Assembly (NCBI RefSeq): GCF_002086285.1
Contig: NZ_MVHU01000001.1
Location: 62,001 to 126,000, forward strand
Length of the DNA stretch: 64,000 nucleotides
From: Mycolicibacter kumamotonensis
Lineage (GTDB): Bacteria; Actinomycetota; Actinomycetes; Mycobacteriales; Mycobacteriaceae
Reading direction: 5' to 3'
The position numbers and the translations under genes were made by a program. The notes under the pieces are model-generated. The model did no database searches. It was not told the origin of the DNA and saw nothing but the letters and a program-made list of their open reading frames with translations. This document shows positions 18,393 to 30,555 of the stretch, one piece after another (the first letter of the stretch is position 1; every line of letters starts with the position of its first letter).

Positions 18393-19052
18393 TCACCGGC
18401 CCTCGGGGTCGGCGCCGGGCGGCGCTTCTGTCGGGTCGCAACCCTCGTCGAGCGCGTCCCACATCATTCGTTCCGACATCTCCGGGGCACCCGCAGTGGC
18501 CGCCGGGCCGGAGCCGGCGTCCGCGGCGGCCGCCCGGCGCGCCGCCGGCGTCGCGTATTTGGTGTCGCCGCCGCGGTCCTGCGCCGCCGCGCGCATGAGT
18601 AGCGCGGCAGCGGCCAGGACACCCACGGCGGCGAGCAGGGTCAACACCGCGCCGGCGAGGCGGCGGTCGGTTCCCAGCAGCGAGGTCAGCGGGATCTCGG
18701 CGATGTCGAGGGCCCGAAGCGCAATATCGCGCACCACCCACATGCTCAGCGCCAGATATCCGGCCGCCAGGCTCACCACGGCCATCAACACGGCCAGCGC
18801 ACGCAGCTGCCAGCCTCGCACCGCGACCGTGGCGACGGCGGCGGCCAGGCACACCCATGCCAACGGCACCAGCGCCGTCGACCACGACGCCCCGGTGACC
18901 GCGACCTGCCTGGGCTGCCCCAGCCCGTCGAACGAGCGGATCAGCACCCACGGCAGCCGGGATGCGCCCCACAGGCCGCCGGCGGCCACCACCAGCAGCA
19001 GTTGTGCCACCCGCAGCGCCACGGTGCCGCGACGGGGCCGGACCTCAGTCAT
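18393..19052 (-). CDS. Trp-region conserved actinobacterial membrane protein (Rv1610-like)
   Basis: A 219-residue protein with four predicted helices (about 10-30, 57-76, 83-107 and 130-152), conserved between trpE and trpC in actinobacteria (family TIGR02234 from memory). The N-terminal half resembles [20 protein letters not shown]. The C-terminal 60 residues are cytosolic and Ala/Gly-rich, ending in an acidic [13 protein letters not shown] segment. Its start overlaps the end of trpE by 8 nt. Function is unknown; a link to tryptophan or tryptophan-derived metabolites is inferred only from constant position. Confidence 0.9.
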   Translation of the reverse strand: MTEVRPRRGTVALRVAQLLLVVAAGGLWGASRLPWVLIRSFDGLGQPRQVAVTGASWSTALVPLAWVCLAAAVATVAVRGWQLRALAVLMAVVSLAAGYLALSMWVVRDIALRALDIAEIPLTSLLGTDRRLAGAVLTLLAAVGVLAAAALLMRAAAQDRGGDTKYATPAARRAAAADAGSGPAATAGAPEMSERMMWDALDEGCDPTEAPPGADPEGR

Positions 19053-20592
19053 CGGACCCCGGCGCCGTCAGCGTCTCGGCGGCGGCGATCGCGGCCAGCA
19101 CCGCGCGGGCCTTGTTGGAGGCCTCGGTGTACTCGTAGGGGCCGTTGGAGTCGGCCACCACCCCGCCGCCGGCCTGCACGTAGGCGGTGCCGCGGGCGAG
19201 CAGGGCGGTACGGATCGCGATCGCGAAGTCGGCGTTGCCGGCGAAGTCCAGATAGCCGACGACGCCGCCGTACAGCCCGCGCCGGGTCTTCTCGACCTCT
19301 TCGATCAACTCCATCGCGCGGACCTTGGGTGCGCCGGACAAGGTACCGGCCGGGAAGCACGCGGTCACCGCATCCAGTGCGGAGCGGTCCTCGGCGAGCT
19401 CTCCGGTGACCGTGGACACCAGGTGCATGACGTGGCTGTAGCGCTCGATGTGGCTGTAGTCGACCACCCGGACCGTTCCCGGAACACACACCCGGCCCAG
19501 GTCGTTGCGGCCCAGGTCGACCAGCATCAGGTGCTCGGCGCGCTCCTTGTCGTCGTTCAGCAGGTCCTTTTCCAGCAGCTGGTCTTCCTCCTCGGTCCCG
19601 CCGCGCCACCGCGTTCCGGCGATCGGATGGGTGGTCGCGCGGCCGTCCTGGACCGTCACCAACGCCTCCGGGCTGGAACCCACGATCGAAAAAGCCAGTC
19701 CCCCACCATCGTCGGGCACCTGAAGCAGATACATGTACGGGCTCGGATTGGACACCCGCAGCATCCGGTAGACATCGATCGCATCCACATCGGTGTCCAT
19801 CTCGAAACGCTGGGACGGCACCACCTGAAACGCCTCGCCGGCCTCGATCTCACCGACCAGCCGCTCGACGATCGCCCCGTACTCCTCGGGGGTGCGCTGG
19901 CTTCGGTAGACCGGCTCGGGCCGGTCGAACGTGGCGACGCTGGACTCCAGCGGCTGACTCAGCGCCGCGGTCATCACGTCGAGCCGAGCGATCGCGTCGT
20001 CGTAGGCCTCGTCGACGCGCTCGTCGGTGCCGTTCCAGTTGACCGCGTTGGCGATCAAGGTGATGGTGCCCTCGTGGTGATCGACCGCGGCCATGTCGGT
20101 GGCCAGCAACAGCAGCATGTCGGGCAGCGCCAGGTCGTCGACGGCCAGCTCGGGCAGGCGCTCCAGGCGGCGCACCATGTCGTAGGCGAAGAAGCCCACC
20201 AGGCCGCTGGACAGCGGCGGCAGCCCGGGAATGGCGGCCGTCTCCAGCAGCGTCAGGGTCTCGCGCAGGGCCGCCAGCGGGTCCCCGCCGGTCGGGGCGC
20301 CCTGCGGGGCCGCGCCCAGCCACACCGCTTCACCGTCCCGCACCGTCAGCGCCGAGGAGGTCCCGGCGCCGATGAACGACCACCGCGACCAGGACCGCCC
20401 GTTCTCCGCGGACTCCAGCAGGAAGGTTCCGGGCCGGTTGGCCGCCAGCTTGCGGTAGGCCGACAGCGGGGTCTCGGCGTCGGCGAGCACCTTGCGGGTC
20501 ACCGGAACCACCCGGTGCTCGGCAGCCAGGGCCCGGAAATCCGCCCGCGACGCGGTGCCGGCAGGGGAAGAGCTAGCGGTGTGCACGTTCAT
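19045..20592 (-). CDS. trpE: Anthranilate synthase component I
   Basis: Converts chorismate to anthranilate, taking ammonia from a TrpG-type subunit not encoded here. The 515-residue product has the feedback-inhibition motif LLES ([18 protein letters not shown]) that binds tryptophan. The chorismate-binding C-terminal half contains [39 protein letters not shown] and [13 protein letters not shown]. The start at 20592 is supported by the 45-nt divergent spacing with bcpB. There is no room for a leader peptide or attenuator upstream, so classical attenuation looks unlikely. Confidence 0.97.
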   Translation of the reverse strand: MNVHTASSSPAGTASRADFRALAAEHRVVPVTRKVLADAETPLSAYRKLAANRPGTFLLESAENGRSWSRWSFIGAGTSSALTVRDGEAVWLGAAPQGAPTGGDPLAALRETLTLLETAAIPGLPPLSSGLVGFFAYDMVRRLERLPELAVDDLALPDMLLLLATDMAAVDHHEGTITLIANAVNWNGTDERVDEAYDDAIARLDVMTAALSQPLESSVATFDRPEPVYRSQRTPEEYGAIVERLVGEIEAGEAFQVVPSQRFEMDTDVDAIDVYRMLRVSNPSPYMYLLQVPDDGGGLAFSIVGSSPEALVTVQDGRATTHPIAGTRWRGGTEEEDQLLEKDLLNDDKERAEHLMLVDLGRNDLGRVCVPGTVRVVDYSHIERYSHVMHLVSTVTGELAEDRSALDAVTACFPAGTLSGAPKVRAMELIEEVEKTRRGLYGGVVGYLDFAGNADFAIAIRTALLARGTAYVQAGGGVVADSNGPYEYTEASNKARAVLAAIAAAETLTAPGSDD

Positions 20593-20617
20593 GATCTTCC
20601 CAGATGGGGCGATCGGG

Positions 20618-20637
20618 CCAGGAGTAGCCTGGCGGCC
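20618..20637 (+). promoter_or_regulatory. Compact divergent promoter between trpE and bcpB
   Basis: The two start codons are only 45 nt apart. A small inverted repeat, CCAGG (20618-20622) and CCTGG (20628-20632), spans TAGCCT (20625-20630). That hexamer fits the mycobacterial -10 consensus TANNNT and ends 7 nt before the bcpB ATG, which predicts a leaderless bcpB mRNA. No clear -35 is seen. Sharing so little DNA, the two genes may interfere with each other or share control. Confidence 0.5.
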
Positions 20638-21102
20638 ATGAAAACTGGCGACACCGTGGCCGATTTCGAACTGCCCGACCAGACCGGAACACCACGCAAG
20701 CTCAGCGCATTACTGGCAGACGGGCCGGTGGTGCTGTTCTTCTATCCGGCGGCGATGACGCCCGGCTGCACCAAGGAGTCCTGCCACTTCCGTGACCTGG
20801 CCGGCGAGTTCGCCGCGGTCGGGGCCCAGCGGGTGGGGATCAGCGTCGACCCGGTGGCCAAGCAGGCCAAGTTCGCCGACCAGCAGGGCTTCGACTACCC
20901 GCTGTTGTCCGACACCGATGGCACGGTGGCTGCCCGGTTCGGCGTCAAACGCGGCCTACTCGGCAAGTTGATGCCGGTGAAACGGACCACCTTCGTCATC
21001 GACACCGACCGCACCGTGCTCGAGGTGATCGCCAGCGAATTCTCGATGGACACCCACGCCGACAAGGCGCTGGAGGTGCTGCGCGCCCGTTCGTCGGCTT
21101 AG
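20638..21102 (+). CDS. bcpB: Thiol peroxidase, bacterioferritin comigratory protein (BcpB)
   Basis: Peroxiredoxin of the PrxQ/BCP class, reducing hydroperoxides with thioredoxin-type donors. The 154-residue product shows the peroxidatic Cys44 in [10 protein letters not shown] and Cys49 as resolving cysteine four residues on, the atypical two-Cys arrangement. [13 protein letters not shown] and the C-terminal helix are conserved. An open frame extends far upstream of 20638 but is antisense to trpE and is ignored. Length agrees with M. tuberculosis BcpB (Rv1608c). Confidence 0.95.
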   Translation: MKTGDTVADFELPDQTGTPRKLSALLADGPVVLFFYPAAMTPGCTKESCHFRDLAGEFAAVGAQRVGISVDPVAKQAKFADQQGFDYPLLSDTDGTVAARFGVKRGLLGKLMPVKRTTFVIDTDRTVLEVIASEFSMDTHADKALEVLRARSSA

Positions 21103-21129
21103 GAGCCGCGGACAAGCCCCGGTGCGTCC

Positions 21130-22191
21130 TTAGTCGGCGTCTTGCTCGTTGTCCGGCTCGGTGTCGGGGGCTTCGTCCTCGGCCGCGGCCGCCTCCTCCG
21201 CCGGGACGTCCTCGGCCACCTTGCGGTGCTCGCCGACGGCGGTGTCGATCCAGTTCCGGATCTCGTTGAGGTGGGTGACGATCCCGGAACGCTCCCGCAC
21301 CAACAGATCCACCTCGGCCTGGGTGCGCTCGGTGATCAATTTCGCTTCACGCTTGGTGGTGGCGATCAGCGTCGACGCCTCCAGGCGGGCCTCCTTGTCG
21401 AGCTTGGCGATGTTGGCCTCGGCCTGTTCCCAGGCCGCCTGCATCTTCTGGTCCAGGCGGCGCTGGGCCTCCCGGCGGTTGCGCTCGTCCTCTTCCCAGG
21501 CCAGCTTGATCTGCTCGTCGAGGGATTCCTGTGCTGCCCGGCGGTTGCGCTCGTCCTCCTCGGCGAGGCGCTGGTAGACCTCGCGGCGACTGCGTTCGGC
21601 GTCCTCGATCTCCTGGGCGATCCGGCTGCGCTCCTCGTGGGCGATCCGAAGGATCTCCTCCGCCTCGGCCGTCGCGGTCTCGAGAATCTTGGCCCGGCGC
21701 GCATTGGTGGAGGCCTGGAACTCCGCCAGGGCCTCACTGGCGGCGGCCCGGTCCTGGCGGGCGGCCTCCAGCTGCTCGCGGAGTTCTCCGGTCAGCGCCT
21801 CGGCGTCCTGGCGAGCCAGTTCCTTGGTGCGCCGCGCCTCCTCGGAGGCGATGCGCATCATCCGCGCAATGCGATCCGACATGCCCTCGACGGAATCGAC
21901 CGGACCGGTGACCTGCTCGAATTGCGTCCGCAATTCGGCCAGTTCGGCCGTCAGGCGTTGACGCTCGGCCTCGGCCTCGGCGGTCATACGCACGATGTCG
22001 TTCTGCAGTCGCGTGACCTCAGCGGTGAGTTGTTCGCGATCAAATCGCGTCTGCGCCTTGACCGCGTCGAGGGATTTTGTTCGCTCCTGCAGGATCTCGA
22101 TTTCATGATGCAGGCGTGCGATGTAGTCGGAAACCTCGTTGCGGTCGAATCCGCGCATCTGCGTTTCGAATTCCGGAATCTCTAGCGCCAC
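21130..22191 (-). CDS. DivIVA-like N-terminus plus long coiled coil
   Basis: A 353-residue, highly charged, mostly helical protein. The N-terminus (PEFETQMRGFDRNEVSDYI) resembles the DivIVA/Wag31 membrane-targeting motif, where the known sequence has GKRGYNEDEVDAFL. Heptad-rich coiled coil runs from about 25 to 320. It includes a 22-residue internal repeat: EEDERNRRAAQ and EEDERNRREAQ start 22 residues apart. The tail is very acidic. Such proteins usually organise at poles or septa; the specific role here is unknown. It precedes a second coiled-coil gene (22366-23085) on the same strand, in a place where M. tuberculosis has chaA. Confidence 0.85.
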   Translation of the reverse strand: MALEIPEFETQMRGFDRNEVSDYIARLHHEIEILQERTKSLDAVKAQTRFDREQLTAEVTRLQNDIVRMTAEAEAERQRLTAELAELRTQFEQVTGPVDSVEGMSDRIARMMRIASEEARRTKELARQDAEALTGELREQLEAARQDRAAASEALAEFQASTNARRAKILETATAEAEEILRIAHEERSRIAQEIEDAERSRREVYQRLAEEDERNRRAAQESLDEQIKLAWEEDERNRREAQRRLDQKMQAAWEQAEANIAKLDKEARLEASTLIATTKREAKLITERTQAEVDLLVRERSGIVTHLNEIRNWIDTAVGEHRKVAEDVPAEEAAAAEDEAPDTEPDNEQDAD

Positions 22192-22365
22192 CGATTTGCT
22201 CCTAGCACCTGACTGGGTCGGGCATTGGTTCGACGGGCAACCACGCTAGCCCGAGTTGGCTTGTGCGCGAGGCTAAATGGACCGGTTCACCCAAGTTGCC
22301 GTGCGACGCAGCGTACCAGACCTGCGGTGCACTGTCACCGGCTCGCATTATGGCCTGACGCCAGG

Positions 22366-23085
22366 TCAGCGTGGACGATTTTCGCGAAACCAGGACTCTT
22401 TGGCCGGGGGCAGGGATTCGCGTTTAACCTGGGTGGTCGAACGCTGAATCTGGTCGACGATTTTTGCGCGTGCATCCATGAGTTCGGTCAGGCGAAGCTG
22501 CGCGTCGGCCACGTGTGTATTGATCGCCTTGTTCATTTCGGTCAATATCTCCGAGGCGTGGTTCTCGGCTTCCTTCATGATCTCGGCGGCGCTCATCACG
22601 GCCTGTCGACGCAGTTGTGCGGCATGCAGCCGCAGCTGCTTGTGCTGAGTCTCCAACTCGGCCCGCAATTCCGCCGCCTCCCGGCGCTGCGCTTCGGCGT
22701 CGTCGAGAATCGCGGCGGCTTCCTTCTCGGCGGCGCCGCGCAATTCATCGGCGAAGCGCTGGGCTTCGGCCCGGATGTCGTCGGCTTCGGCCGTGGCGCC
22801 GTTGAGAATTCCGGAGAGCCGGTCACTGAGATCCACGATGTCTCCCGGGATGGCCGAGGCCAACTCGTTGAACCGCACCGATGTCGACTCCAAGGTAGCC
22901 TGCGACTCGCTCAACTGCTTGGTGAGCGCGACGATCCGCGACCCGGCGCGCGGCAGGTGTGCCTCGATATCGCTGACAGTGCCCTGGGCGTAGTGGGCGT
23001 CGATCTGCTGGGAAACCCGCTCCAACTCCCAACCCGAAGAGGTGTGGTCCAACGGGTACGAGTCGTCCGGTTCGTCGGAGTTCAC
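22366..23085 (-). CDS. Hypothetical coiled-coil protein, partner of preceding gene
   Basis: A 239-residue protein I cannot place in a named family. The first 50 residues are polar (MNSDEPDDSYPLDHTSSGW). The rest is nearly continuous coiled coil with Ala-rich heptads such as AQRFADELRGAAEKEAAAIL and MSAAEIMKEAENHASEIL, the composition of DivIVA or ATP-synthase-b-like stalks. There is no signal peptide or membrane helix. It lies upstream of the DivIVA-like gene (174-nt gap) and downstream of hisI (36 nt). The similar composition suggests the two proteins may interact, but that is inference. Confidence 0.82.
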   Translation of the reverse strand: MNSDEPDDSYPLDHTSSGWELERVSQQIDAHYAQGTVSDIEAHLPRAGSRIVALTKQLSESQATLESTSVRFNELASAIPGDIVDLSDRLSGILNGATAEADDIRAEAQRFADELRGAAEKEAAAILDDAEAQRREAAELRAELETQHKQLRLHAAQLRRQAVMSAAEIMKEAENHASEILTEMNKAINTHVADAQLRLTELMDARAKIVDQIQRSTTQVKRESLPPAKESWFRENRPR

Positions 23086-23121
23086 AGTCGGCCAGCATAC
23101 CGCTCGACACCCCGCTGCGAA

Positions 23122-23478
23122 TCAATCCGCGGGACCCAGTAACACCTCGGCATCGAAGCAGCTGTGGTCGCCGGTGTGGCAGGCCCCGCCGGTCTGGTCG
23201 ACCTCCAGCAACACGGTGTCACCGTCGCAATCCAACCGCACCGAGTGCACATACTGGGTGTGTCCGGAGGTCGCACCCTTGATCCACTGCTCACCCCGGG
23301 ACCGCGAGAAATAGGTCGCCTCACGGGTTGCCAGGGTGCGCGCCAAGGCGTCGTCGTCCATCCAGGCGACCATCAGCACGTCGCCGCTGCCCCGTTCCTG
23401 CGCGACCGCGGCGATCAGGCCGTCGGCGTTGCGCTTGAGCCGGGCCGCAATCGCCGGGTCGAGCTCCATCGCAGTCAT
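23122..23478 (-). CDS. hisI: Phosphoribosyl-AMP cyclohydrolase
   Basis: Third histidine step, opening the purine ring of PR-AMP. The 118-residue metal enzyme has the metal-binding [13 protein letters not shown] and the cysteines in [12 protein letters not shown], plus [12 protein letters not shown]. It is a stand-alone cyclohydrolase; HisE is not fused. The ATG at 23478 overlaps the hisF stop (ATGA), whereas a longer frame exists upstream. It is the last gene of the his cluster. Confidence 0.97.
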   Translation of the reverse strand: MTAMELDPAIAARLKRNADGLIAAVAQERGSGDVLMVAWMDDDALARTLATREATYFSRSRGEQWIKGATSGHTQYVHSVRLDCDGDTVLLEVDQTGGACHTGDHSCFDAEVLLGPAD

Positions 23479-24269
23479 CGCACTGTGATCCCTTCGGCCG
23501 CCATCGCCGACTTGACCTGCCCGATCGTCAGTTCGCGGAAGTGAAAGACGCTGGCCGCCAGCACCGCATCGGCGCCCGCGGCCACCGCCGGGGCGAAATG
23601 CTCCGCCGCGCCCGCTCCCCCGCTGGCGATCACCGGGACGTTCACCGCCGCACGCACCGCGCGCAGCATCGGCAGGTCGAAACCGGCTTTGGTGCCGTCG
23701 GCGTCCATCGAGTTCAGCAGGATCTCCCCGACACCGAGTTCGACACCTCGGACCGCCCATTCCACCGCGTCGATACCGGTGCCCTGCCGGCCGCCGTGGG
23801 TGGTGACCTCCCACCCGGAGGGTGTGGGCTTGGACCCATCAGGGCGCAGGGGCGCGGTGCGGGCGTCGACCGACAGCACGATGCACTGGGAGCCGAATTG
23901 GCGGGCCAGTTCGGCCAGCAGTTCCGGTCGGGCGATCGCGGCGGTGTTCACCGAGACCTTGTCGGCGCCGGCCCGCAGCAACACGTCGACGTCGGCGACG
24001 GTGCGCACCCCGCCGCCGACGGTGAGCGGAATGAACACCTGATCGGCGGTGCGGGCGACCACGTCCAACATGGTGGCCCGGCCCGATGAGGAGGCCGTGA
24101 CGTCGAGAAAGGTCAGTTCGTCGGCGCCCTCGGCGTCGTAGGCGGCGGCGAGCTCGACCGGATCGCCGGCGTCGCGCAGGTTCGCGAAATTAACGCCCTT
24201 GACCACCCGGCCGCCGTCGACGTCCAGGCACGGGATGACCCGCACCGCCACATCGCTTGCTTGGCCCAT
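23475..24269 (-). CDS. hisF: Imidazole glycerol phosphate synthase subunit HisF
   Basis: Cyclase subunit of IGP synthase, using ammonia channelled from HisH. The 264-residue TIM barrel carries the catalytic aspartates in [18 protein letters not shown] and [13 protein letters not shown], and phosphate loops [12 protein letters not shown] and [13 protein letters not shown]. The start lies 1 nt past the impA stop; the end overlaps hisI. Confidence 0.98.
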   Translation of the reverse strand: MGQASDVAVRVIPCLDVDGGRVVKGVNFANLRDAGDPVELAAAYDAEGADELTFLDVTASSSGRATMLDVVARTADQVFIPLTVGGGVRTVADVDVLLRAGADKVSVNTAAIARPELLAELARQFGSQCIVLSVDARTAPLRPDGSKPTPSGWEVTTHGGRQGTGIDAVEWAVRGVELGVGEILLNSMDADGTKAGFDLPMLRAVRAAVNVPVIASGGAGAAEHFAPAVAAGADAVLAASVFHFRELTIGQVKSAMAAEGITVR

Positions 24270-24270
24270 C

Positions 24271-25086
24271 TCAGTAGTCCTCCGGTACGCCGGCCGCGGT
24301 CAGGATGTCGAGGATTTCGCTGTGCACTCCCGGTGCGGCCGCCAGCGCCGAGCGCGACTGCGACGTCCAGGGCGCTCCGGTCAGGTCGGTGACGATTCCG
24401 CCGGCCGCACGCACCAGTGCCACCCCGGCGGCGTGGTCCCAGATGTGGTCGCCGAAACTGAGCGCGCCGCCGAGGGTGCCGTCGGCGACGTAGGCCAGGT
24501 CGATTCCGGTGGCGCCGTGCATCCGCGGCCGCGAGGTCACCCGACTCAGGCCCTTCAGCACCGCAAGCCGATAGCGGCCCGGGAAACGGCCCCGCCAGTC
24601 GACGTTGAACGTGCCGATGCCCACCAGCGAGTCCGAAAGCGCCGTCGGACTCAGCTCCGGCTGCACCACCCCGTTGCGCAGCAGCGGTCCGCCCGCCACC
24701 GCGGTATAATGCTGGTCGGTGAACGGTAGCCAGGTCAGACCGGCCACCGGCTCACCGTCGCGCAGCAGGCCCAGCAGAATCGCTGCCATCGGGGACCCGG
24801 CCGCGTAGTTGAACGTGCCGTCGATCGGATCGAGCACCCACACCAGCGGCGAGTCGATCGGCGGACCGCCGAACTCTTCGCCGTGTACGCCGATCCCGGT
24901 CGCCGAGACCAGCCCGTCGGTGATCTGGCGCTCCAGTGCCAGGTCCACCTCGGTTGCGAAATCATTGCCGCCCTTGCGGACTGCTGAATCGGCGCGGTGG
25001 CCGTCGAGAAAGGGCTGCGCCGCGACATCCAGGATTTTCGACGCCTCGGCGACCAGAGCGTCCAGATCCGCGGTGTCCAGCGCCAC
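24271..25086 (-). CDS. impA: Inositol-monophosphatase-family phosphatase (ImpA)
   Basis: Mg-dependent phosphatase of the IMPase fold, 271 residues. Metal-binding motifs are complete: HGEEF, the DPIDGT motif in [12 protein letters not shown], and WDHAAG near the C-terminus. In M. tuberculosis the same gene (Rv1604, impA) lies between hisA and hisF. Given the position it may act on histidinol phosphate or on inositol phosphate; the sequence does not decide. It is 8 nt from hisA and 1 nt from hisF. Confidence 0.93.
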   Translation of the reverse strand: MALDTADLDALVAEASKILDVAAQPFLDGHRADSAVRKGGNDFATEVDLALERQITDGLVSATGIGVHGEEFGGPPIDSPLVWVLDPIDGTFNYAAGSPMAAILLGLLRDGEPVAGLTWLPFTDQHYTAVAGGPLLRNGVVQPELSPTALSDSLVGIGTFNVDWRGRFPGRYRLAVLKGLSRVTSRPRMHGATGIDLAYVADGTLGGALSFGDHIWDHAAGVALVRAAGGIVTDLTGAPWTSQSRSALAAAPGVHSEILDILTAAGVPEDY

Positions 25087-25094
25087 GTGCGCGC

Positions 25095-25835
25095 CTAGCC
25101 TTGCACCGCGGTCAGCGCCTCGGGCAGGGTGAACCGCCCCGCGTAGAGCGCTTTTCCGACGATCGCGCCCTCGACCCCGCGGTCCACCAGGGTGGCGATG
25201 GCCCGCAGATCATCGAGGCTGGACACCCCGCCGGAGGCGATCACCGGCGCCTCGGTGCGGTCGGCGACCTCACCGAGCAGCTCGAGGTTGGGCCCGCCCA
25301 AGGTGCCGTCCTTGGTCACATCGGTGACGACGAAACGTGAACATCCTTCGCGGTCAAGACGTTCCAGAACCGGCCACAGCTCACCGCCGTCGGTCTCCCA
25401 GCCGCGCCCCCGCAGCCGGTACGCCCCGTTGTCGAGCTGCACGTCCAGGCCCACAGCGATCCGGTCCCCGTGTTCGGCGATCGCCCGGGCACACCACTGC
25501 GGGTTCTCCAGGGCGGCCGTGCCCAGGTTCACCCGGGTGCAGCCGGTGGCCAGCGCCGCCGCCAGCGAGTCGTCGTCGCGGATGCCACCGGACAGTTCGA
25601 CCTTCACCTCAAGGCGGCCAACCACATCGGCGAGCAGTTCGCGGTTGGAGCCGCGGCCGAATGCGGCATCCAGATCGACGAGGTGAATCCACTCCGCACC
25701 GTCGCGCTGCCAGCCCAGTGCGGCCTCCAGAGCCGAGCCGTATTCGGTTTCGCTGCCGGCCTTGCCCTGCACCAGTCGCACCGCACGCCCGTCGACCACA
25801 TCGACGGCGGGCAACAAGACCAACGATGTACTCAC
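25095..25835 (-). CDS. priA: Bifunctional HisA/TrpF isomerase PriA
   Basis: Isomerises ProFAR in histidine synthesis and, in actinobacteria, phosphoribosylanthranilate in tryptophan synthesis. The 246-residue barrel has the catalytic Asp12 ([10 protein letters not shown]) and the second Asp in [24 protein letters not shown] and [13 protein letters not shown] bind the phosphates. [10 protein letters not shown] corresponds to the flexible loop that adapts to each substrate. No trpF is present near the trp genes here, which supports dual use. Start is GTG at 25835, overlapping hisH. Confidence 0.96.
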   Translation of the reverse strand: MSTSLVLLPAVDVVDGRAVRLVQGKAGSETEYGSALEAALGWQRDGAEWIHLVDLDAAFGRGSNRELLADVVGRLEVKVELSGGIRDDDSLAAALATGCTRVNLGTAALENPQWCARAIAEHGDRIAVGLDVQLDNGAYRLRGRGWETDGGELWPVLERLDREGCSRFVVTDVTKDGTLGGPNLELLGEVADRTEAPVIASGGVSSLDDLRAIATLVDRGVEGAIVGKALYAGRFTLPEALTAVQG

Positions 25836-26457
25836 AGTGCCTCCACCCAGTTGCTCAGTAGTGTCGCCCCGGCATCCCCGCTCTTTTCAGGGTGAAACTG
25901 GGTGGCGGCCAACGGCCCGTCCTCGACAGCCGCCAGGAACGGTACCTGATGGGTCGCGCGGGTCACCAAAGCCTCCGGACGGCCCTCCCACCGCTGCGCG
26001 GCGTAGGAGTGCACGAAGTAGAACCTGGTGTCGGCGTCCAACCCGGCGAACAGCGTGCTGCCGGGGGCGGCGTCGACGACGTTCCAGCCCATGTGCGGGA
26101 TCACCGGGGCGTCGAGCCGGGTGACCGCACCCGGCCATTGCCCGCAGCCGGCGGTCTCCACCCCGAACTCCACGCCGCGGGCGAACAGGATCTGCATCCC
26201 GACGCAGACCCCCAGCACCGGGCGGCCGGCCGCCACCCGTTCGGCGATGATCTTCTCCCCGTGCACCTTGCGCAGTCCGGCCATGCACGCCGCGAACGCT
26301 CCGACACCCGGAACCACCAGACCATCGGCGGAGGCCGCGGCCTCGGCGTCAGAAGTCACCTCGACTGCCGCGCCGGCCCGCTGCAGGGCACGCTGGGCTG
26401 AACGCAGGTTGCCCGAGCCGTAGTCCAGGATCACCACCGCGGGTTTGCCGGATCTGC

Positions 26458-26461
<4 letters not shown>
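25832..26461 (-). CDS. hisH: Imidazole glycerol phosphate synthase subunit HisH
   Basis: Class I glutamine amidotransferase supplying ammonia to HisF. The 209-residue product has the nucleophile Cys in [13 protein letters not shown], the His/Glu pair in QFHPEKSG, and the oxyanion-strand equivalent VVPGVGAF. The GTG start at 26461 overlaps the hisB stop and its end overlaps hisA, so translation is coupled on both sides. Confidence 0.97.
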
Positions 26462-29554
<3,093 letters not shown>

Positions 29555-29696
29555 TGTCCCAGAGCGGTCCAAGTCAATATTGCCGCGCTCGGCAGACCCG
29601 CCGCTGCGGCCTCGCGGGGGTGGTGCGGGCAGGGCCGGCCGCGGGCTCACGGCTAGGGTGGTGCACAGCTGTGACCTCGCGAACGGAGCCGCCGGC

Positions 29697-30101
29697 ATGC
29701 CCACCAAGGACCACCCCAAGAGCGTGCCCGGCGTGCCCTACATCTTCCCGGACTGGCTGGATTACTTGCAGCGCACGATCGAAAGCCCGGTGGTCAAACG
29801 ATTCCACCTCCCCACCTTCGCGGTGATCGACCATCGCGGCCGCAAGTCCGGCACCCCGTACCGGACCGTGGTACGCGCGTTCCGCAAGGGCCCGCGACTG
29901 GCGGTGATGCTCGGCCACGGAAAGGCCGACTGGGTCAAGAACGTGCTGGCCGCCGGCGAAGCGGACGTGCACCTGTTCCGGCGCGACGTGCGCATCACCA
30001 ACCCGCGGATCGTGCCGGTCGGCGGCGACACCAGCGGCCTGCCGTGGATCACCCGGGTGGGCTCCCGGTGGGTCGGGATACTGGTCGCAGACATCATCTG
30101 A
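29697..30101 (+). CDS. Ddn-like deazaflavin-dependent oxidoreductase, copy 1
   Basis: A 134-residue split-barrel protein of the nitroreductase/F420H2-dependent family. It has the cofactor-phosphate motif [14 protein letters not shown], then [20 protein letters not shown] and [12 protein letters not shown]. It appears homologous to Rv1598c, the gene next to hisD in M. tuberculosis. ATG 29697 was chosen; GTG at 29661 is an in-frame alternative 12 codons upstream. A clearly related second copy follows 24 nt downstream. Substrate unknown; F420 dependence is inferred from the family. Confidence 0.88.
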   Translation: MPTKDHPKSVPGVPYIFPDWLDYLQRTIESPVVKRFHLPTFAVIDHRGRKSGTPYRTVVRAFRKGPRLAVMLGHGKADWVKNVLAAGEADVHLFRRDVRITNPRIVPVGGDTSGLPWITRVGSRWVGILVADII

Positions 30102-30125
30102 AACACCACGAGAAACGGAGTCGCG

Positions 30126-30536
30126 ATGGCTGTCGATAAGGGTGCCGATGACACCTCCAAGCTGCCGGTAATCTTCCCGCCGTGGCTGGACAGGCTGCAG
30201 ATCAAATACATGAACCCGGTGGTCAAGCCGTTGTCCCGGTTCCTTCCGGGCACGTCGGTGATCAAGCACCGGGGCCGCAAGTCCGGCAAGCCCTACGAGA
30301 CGGTGGTGACGACCTACCGCAAGGGCAAACTGCTGGCGATCGCGCTCGGACACGGCAAGGCCGACTGGGTCAAGAACGTGCTGGCCGCCGGGGAGGCCGA
30401 CGTGCGACTGTTCCGCCGCGAAGTGCATCTCACCAATCCGCGGGTCGTGCCGGCCGGGGCCGCGGACCACTCCCTGCCGCTTGCGGTGCGGCTGCAGAAC
30501 CGCAAAGTGGCGGTATTGGTCGCCGACATCGCCTGA
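30126..30536 (+). CDS. Ddn-like deazaflavin-dependent oxidoreductase, copy 2
   Basis: Tandem paralogue of the gene at 29697-30101; 136 residues, as I recall for Rv1598c. It shares the blocks HRGRKSG.PY.TVV and [18 protein letters not shown], and the underlying DNA is almost identical around 29931-29957 and 30361-30387. The N-terminus differs (KLPVIFPPWLDRLQIKY) and the C-terminus ends VAVLVADIA. It is convergent with nadC, 19 nt apart. Duplication followed by divergence is the simplest reading; function is not known. Confidence 0.88.
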   Translation: MAVDKGADDTSKLPVIFPPWLDRLQIKYMNPVVKPLSRFLPGTSVIKHRGRKSGKPYETVVTTYRKGKLLAIALGHGKADWVKNVLAAGEADVRLFRREVHLTNPRVVPAGAADHSLPLAVRLQNRKVAVLVADIA

Positions 30537-30555
30537 GCCGCAACAGCCTTCAGTC

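Noticed and set aside
18301..20637. Very long plus-strand open frame running into bcpB
   Set aside because: It is antisense to trpC, the trp-region membrane protein and trpE, has no family-like text, and is explained by high-GC codon bias; only the bcpB part is real.
20593..20637. Trp attenuator or T-box leader upstream of trpE
   Set aside because: Only 45 nt separate trpE from bcpB; there is no leader peptide, T-box core or terminator.
22192..22365. A further small gene between the two coiled-coil genes
   Set aside because: No frame has a plausible start with family-like or amphipathic text; the gap holds several -10-like hexamers (for example TAGCGT and TACGCT on the minus strand) and is more likely a promoter.
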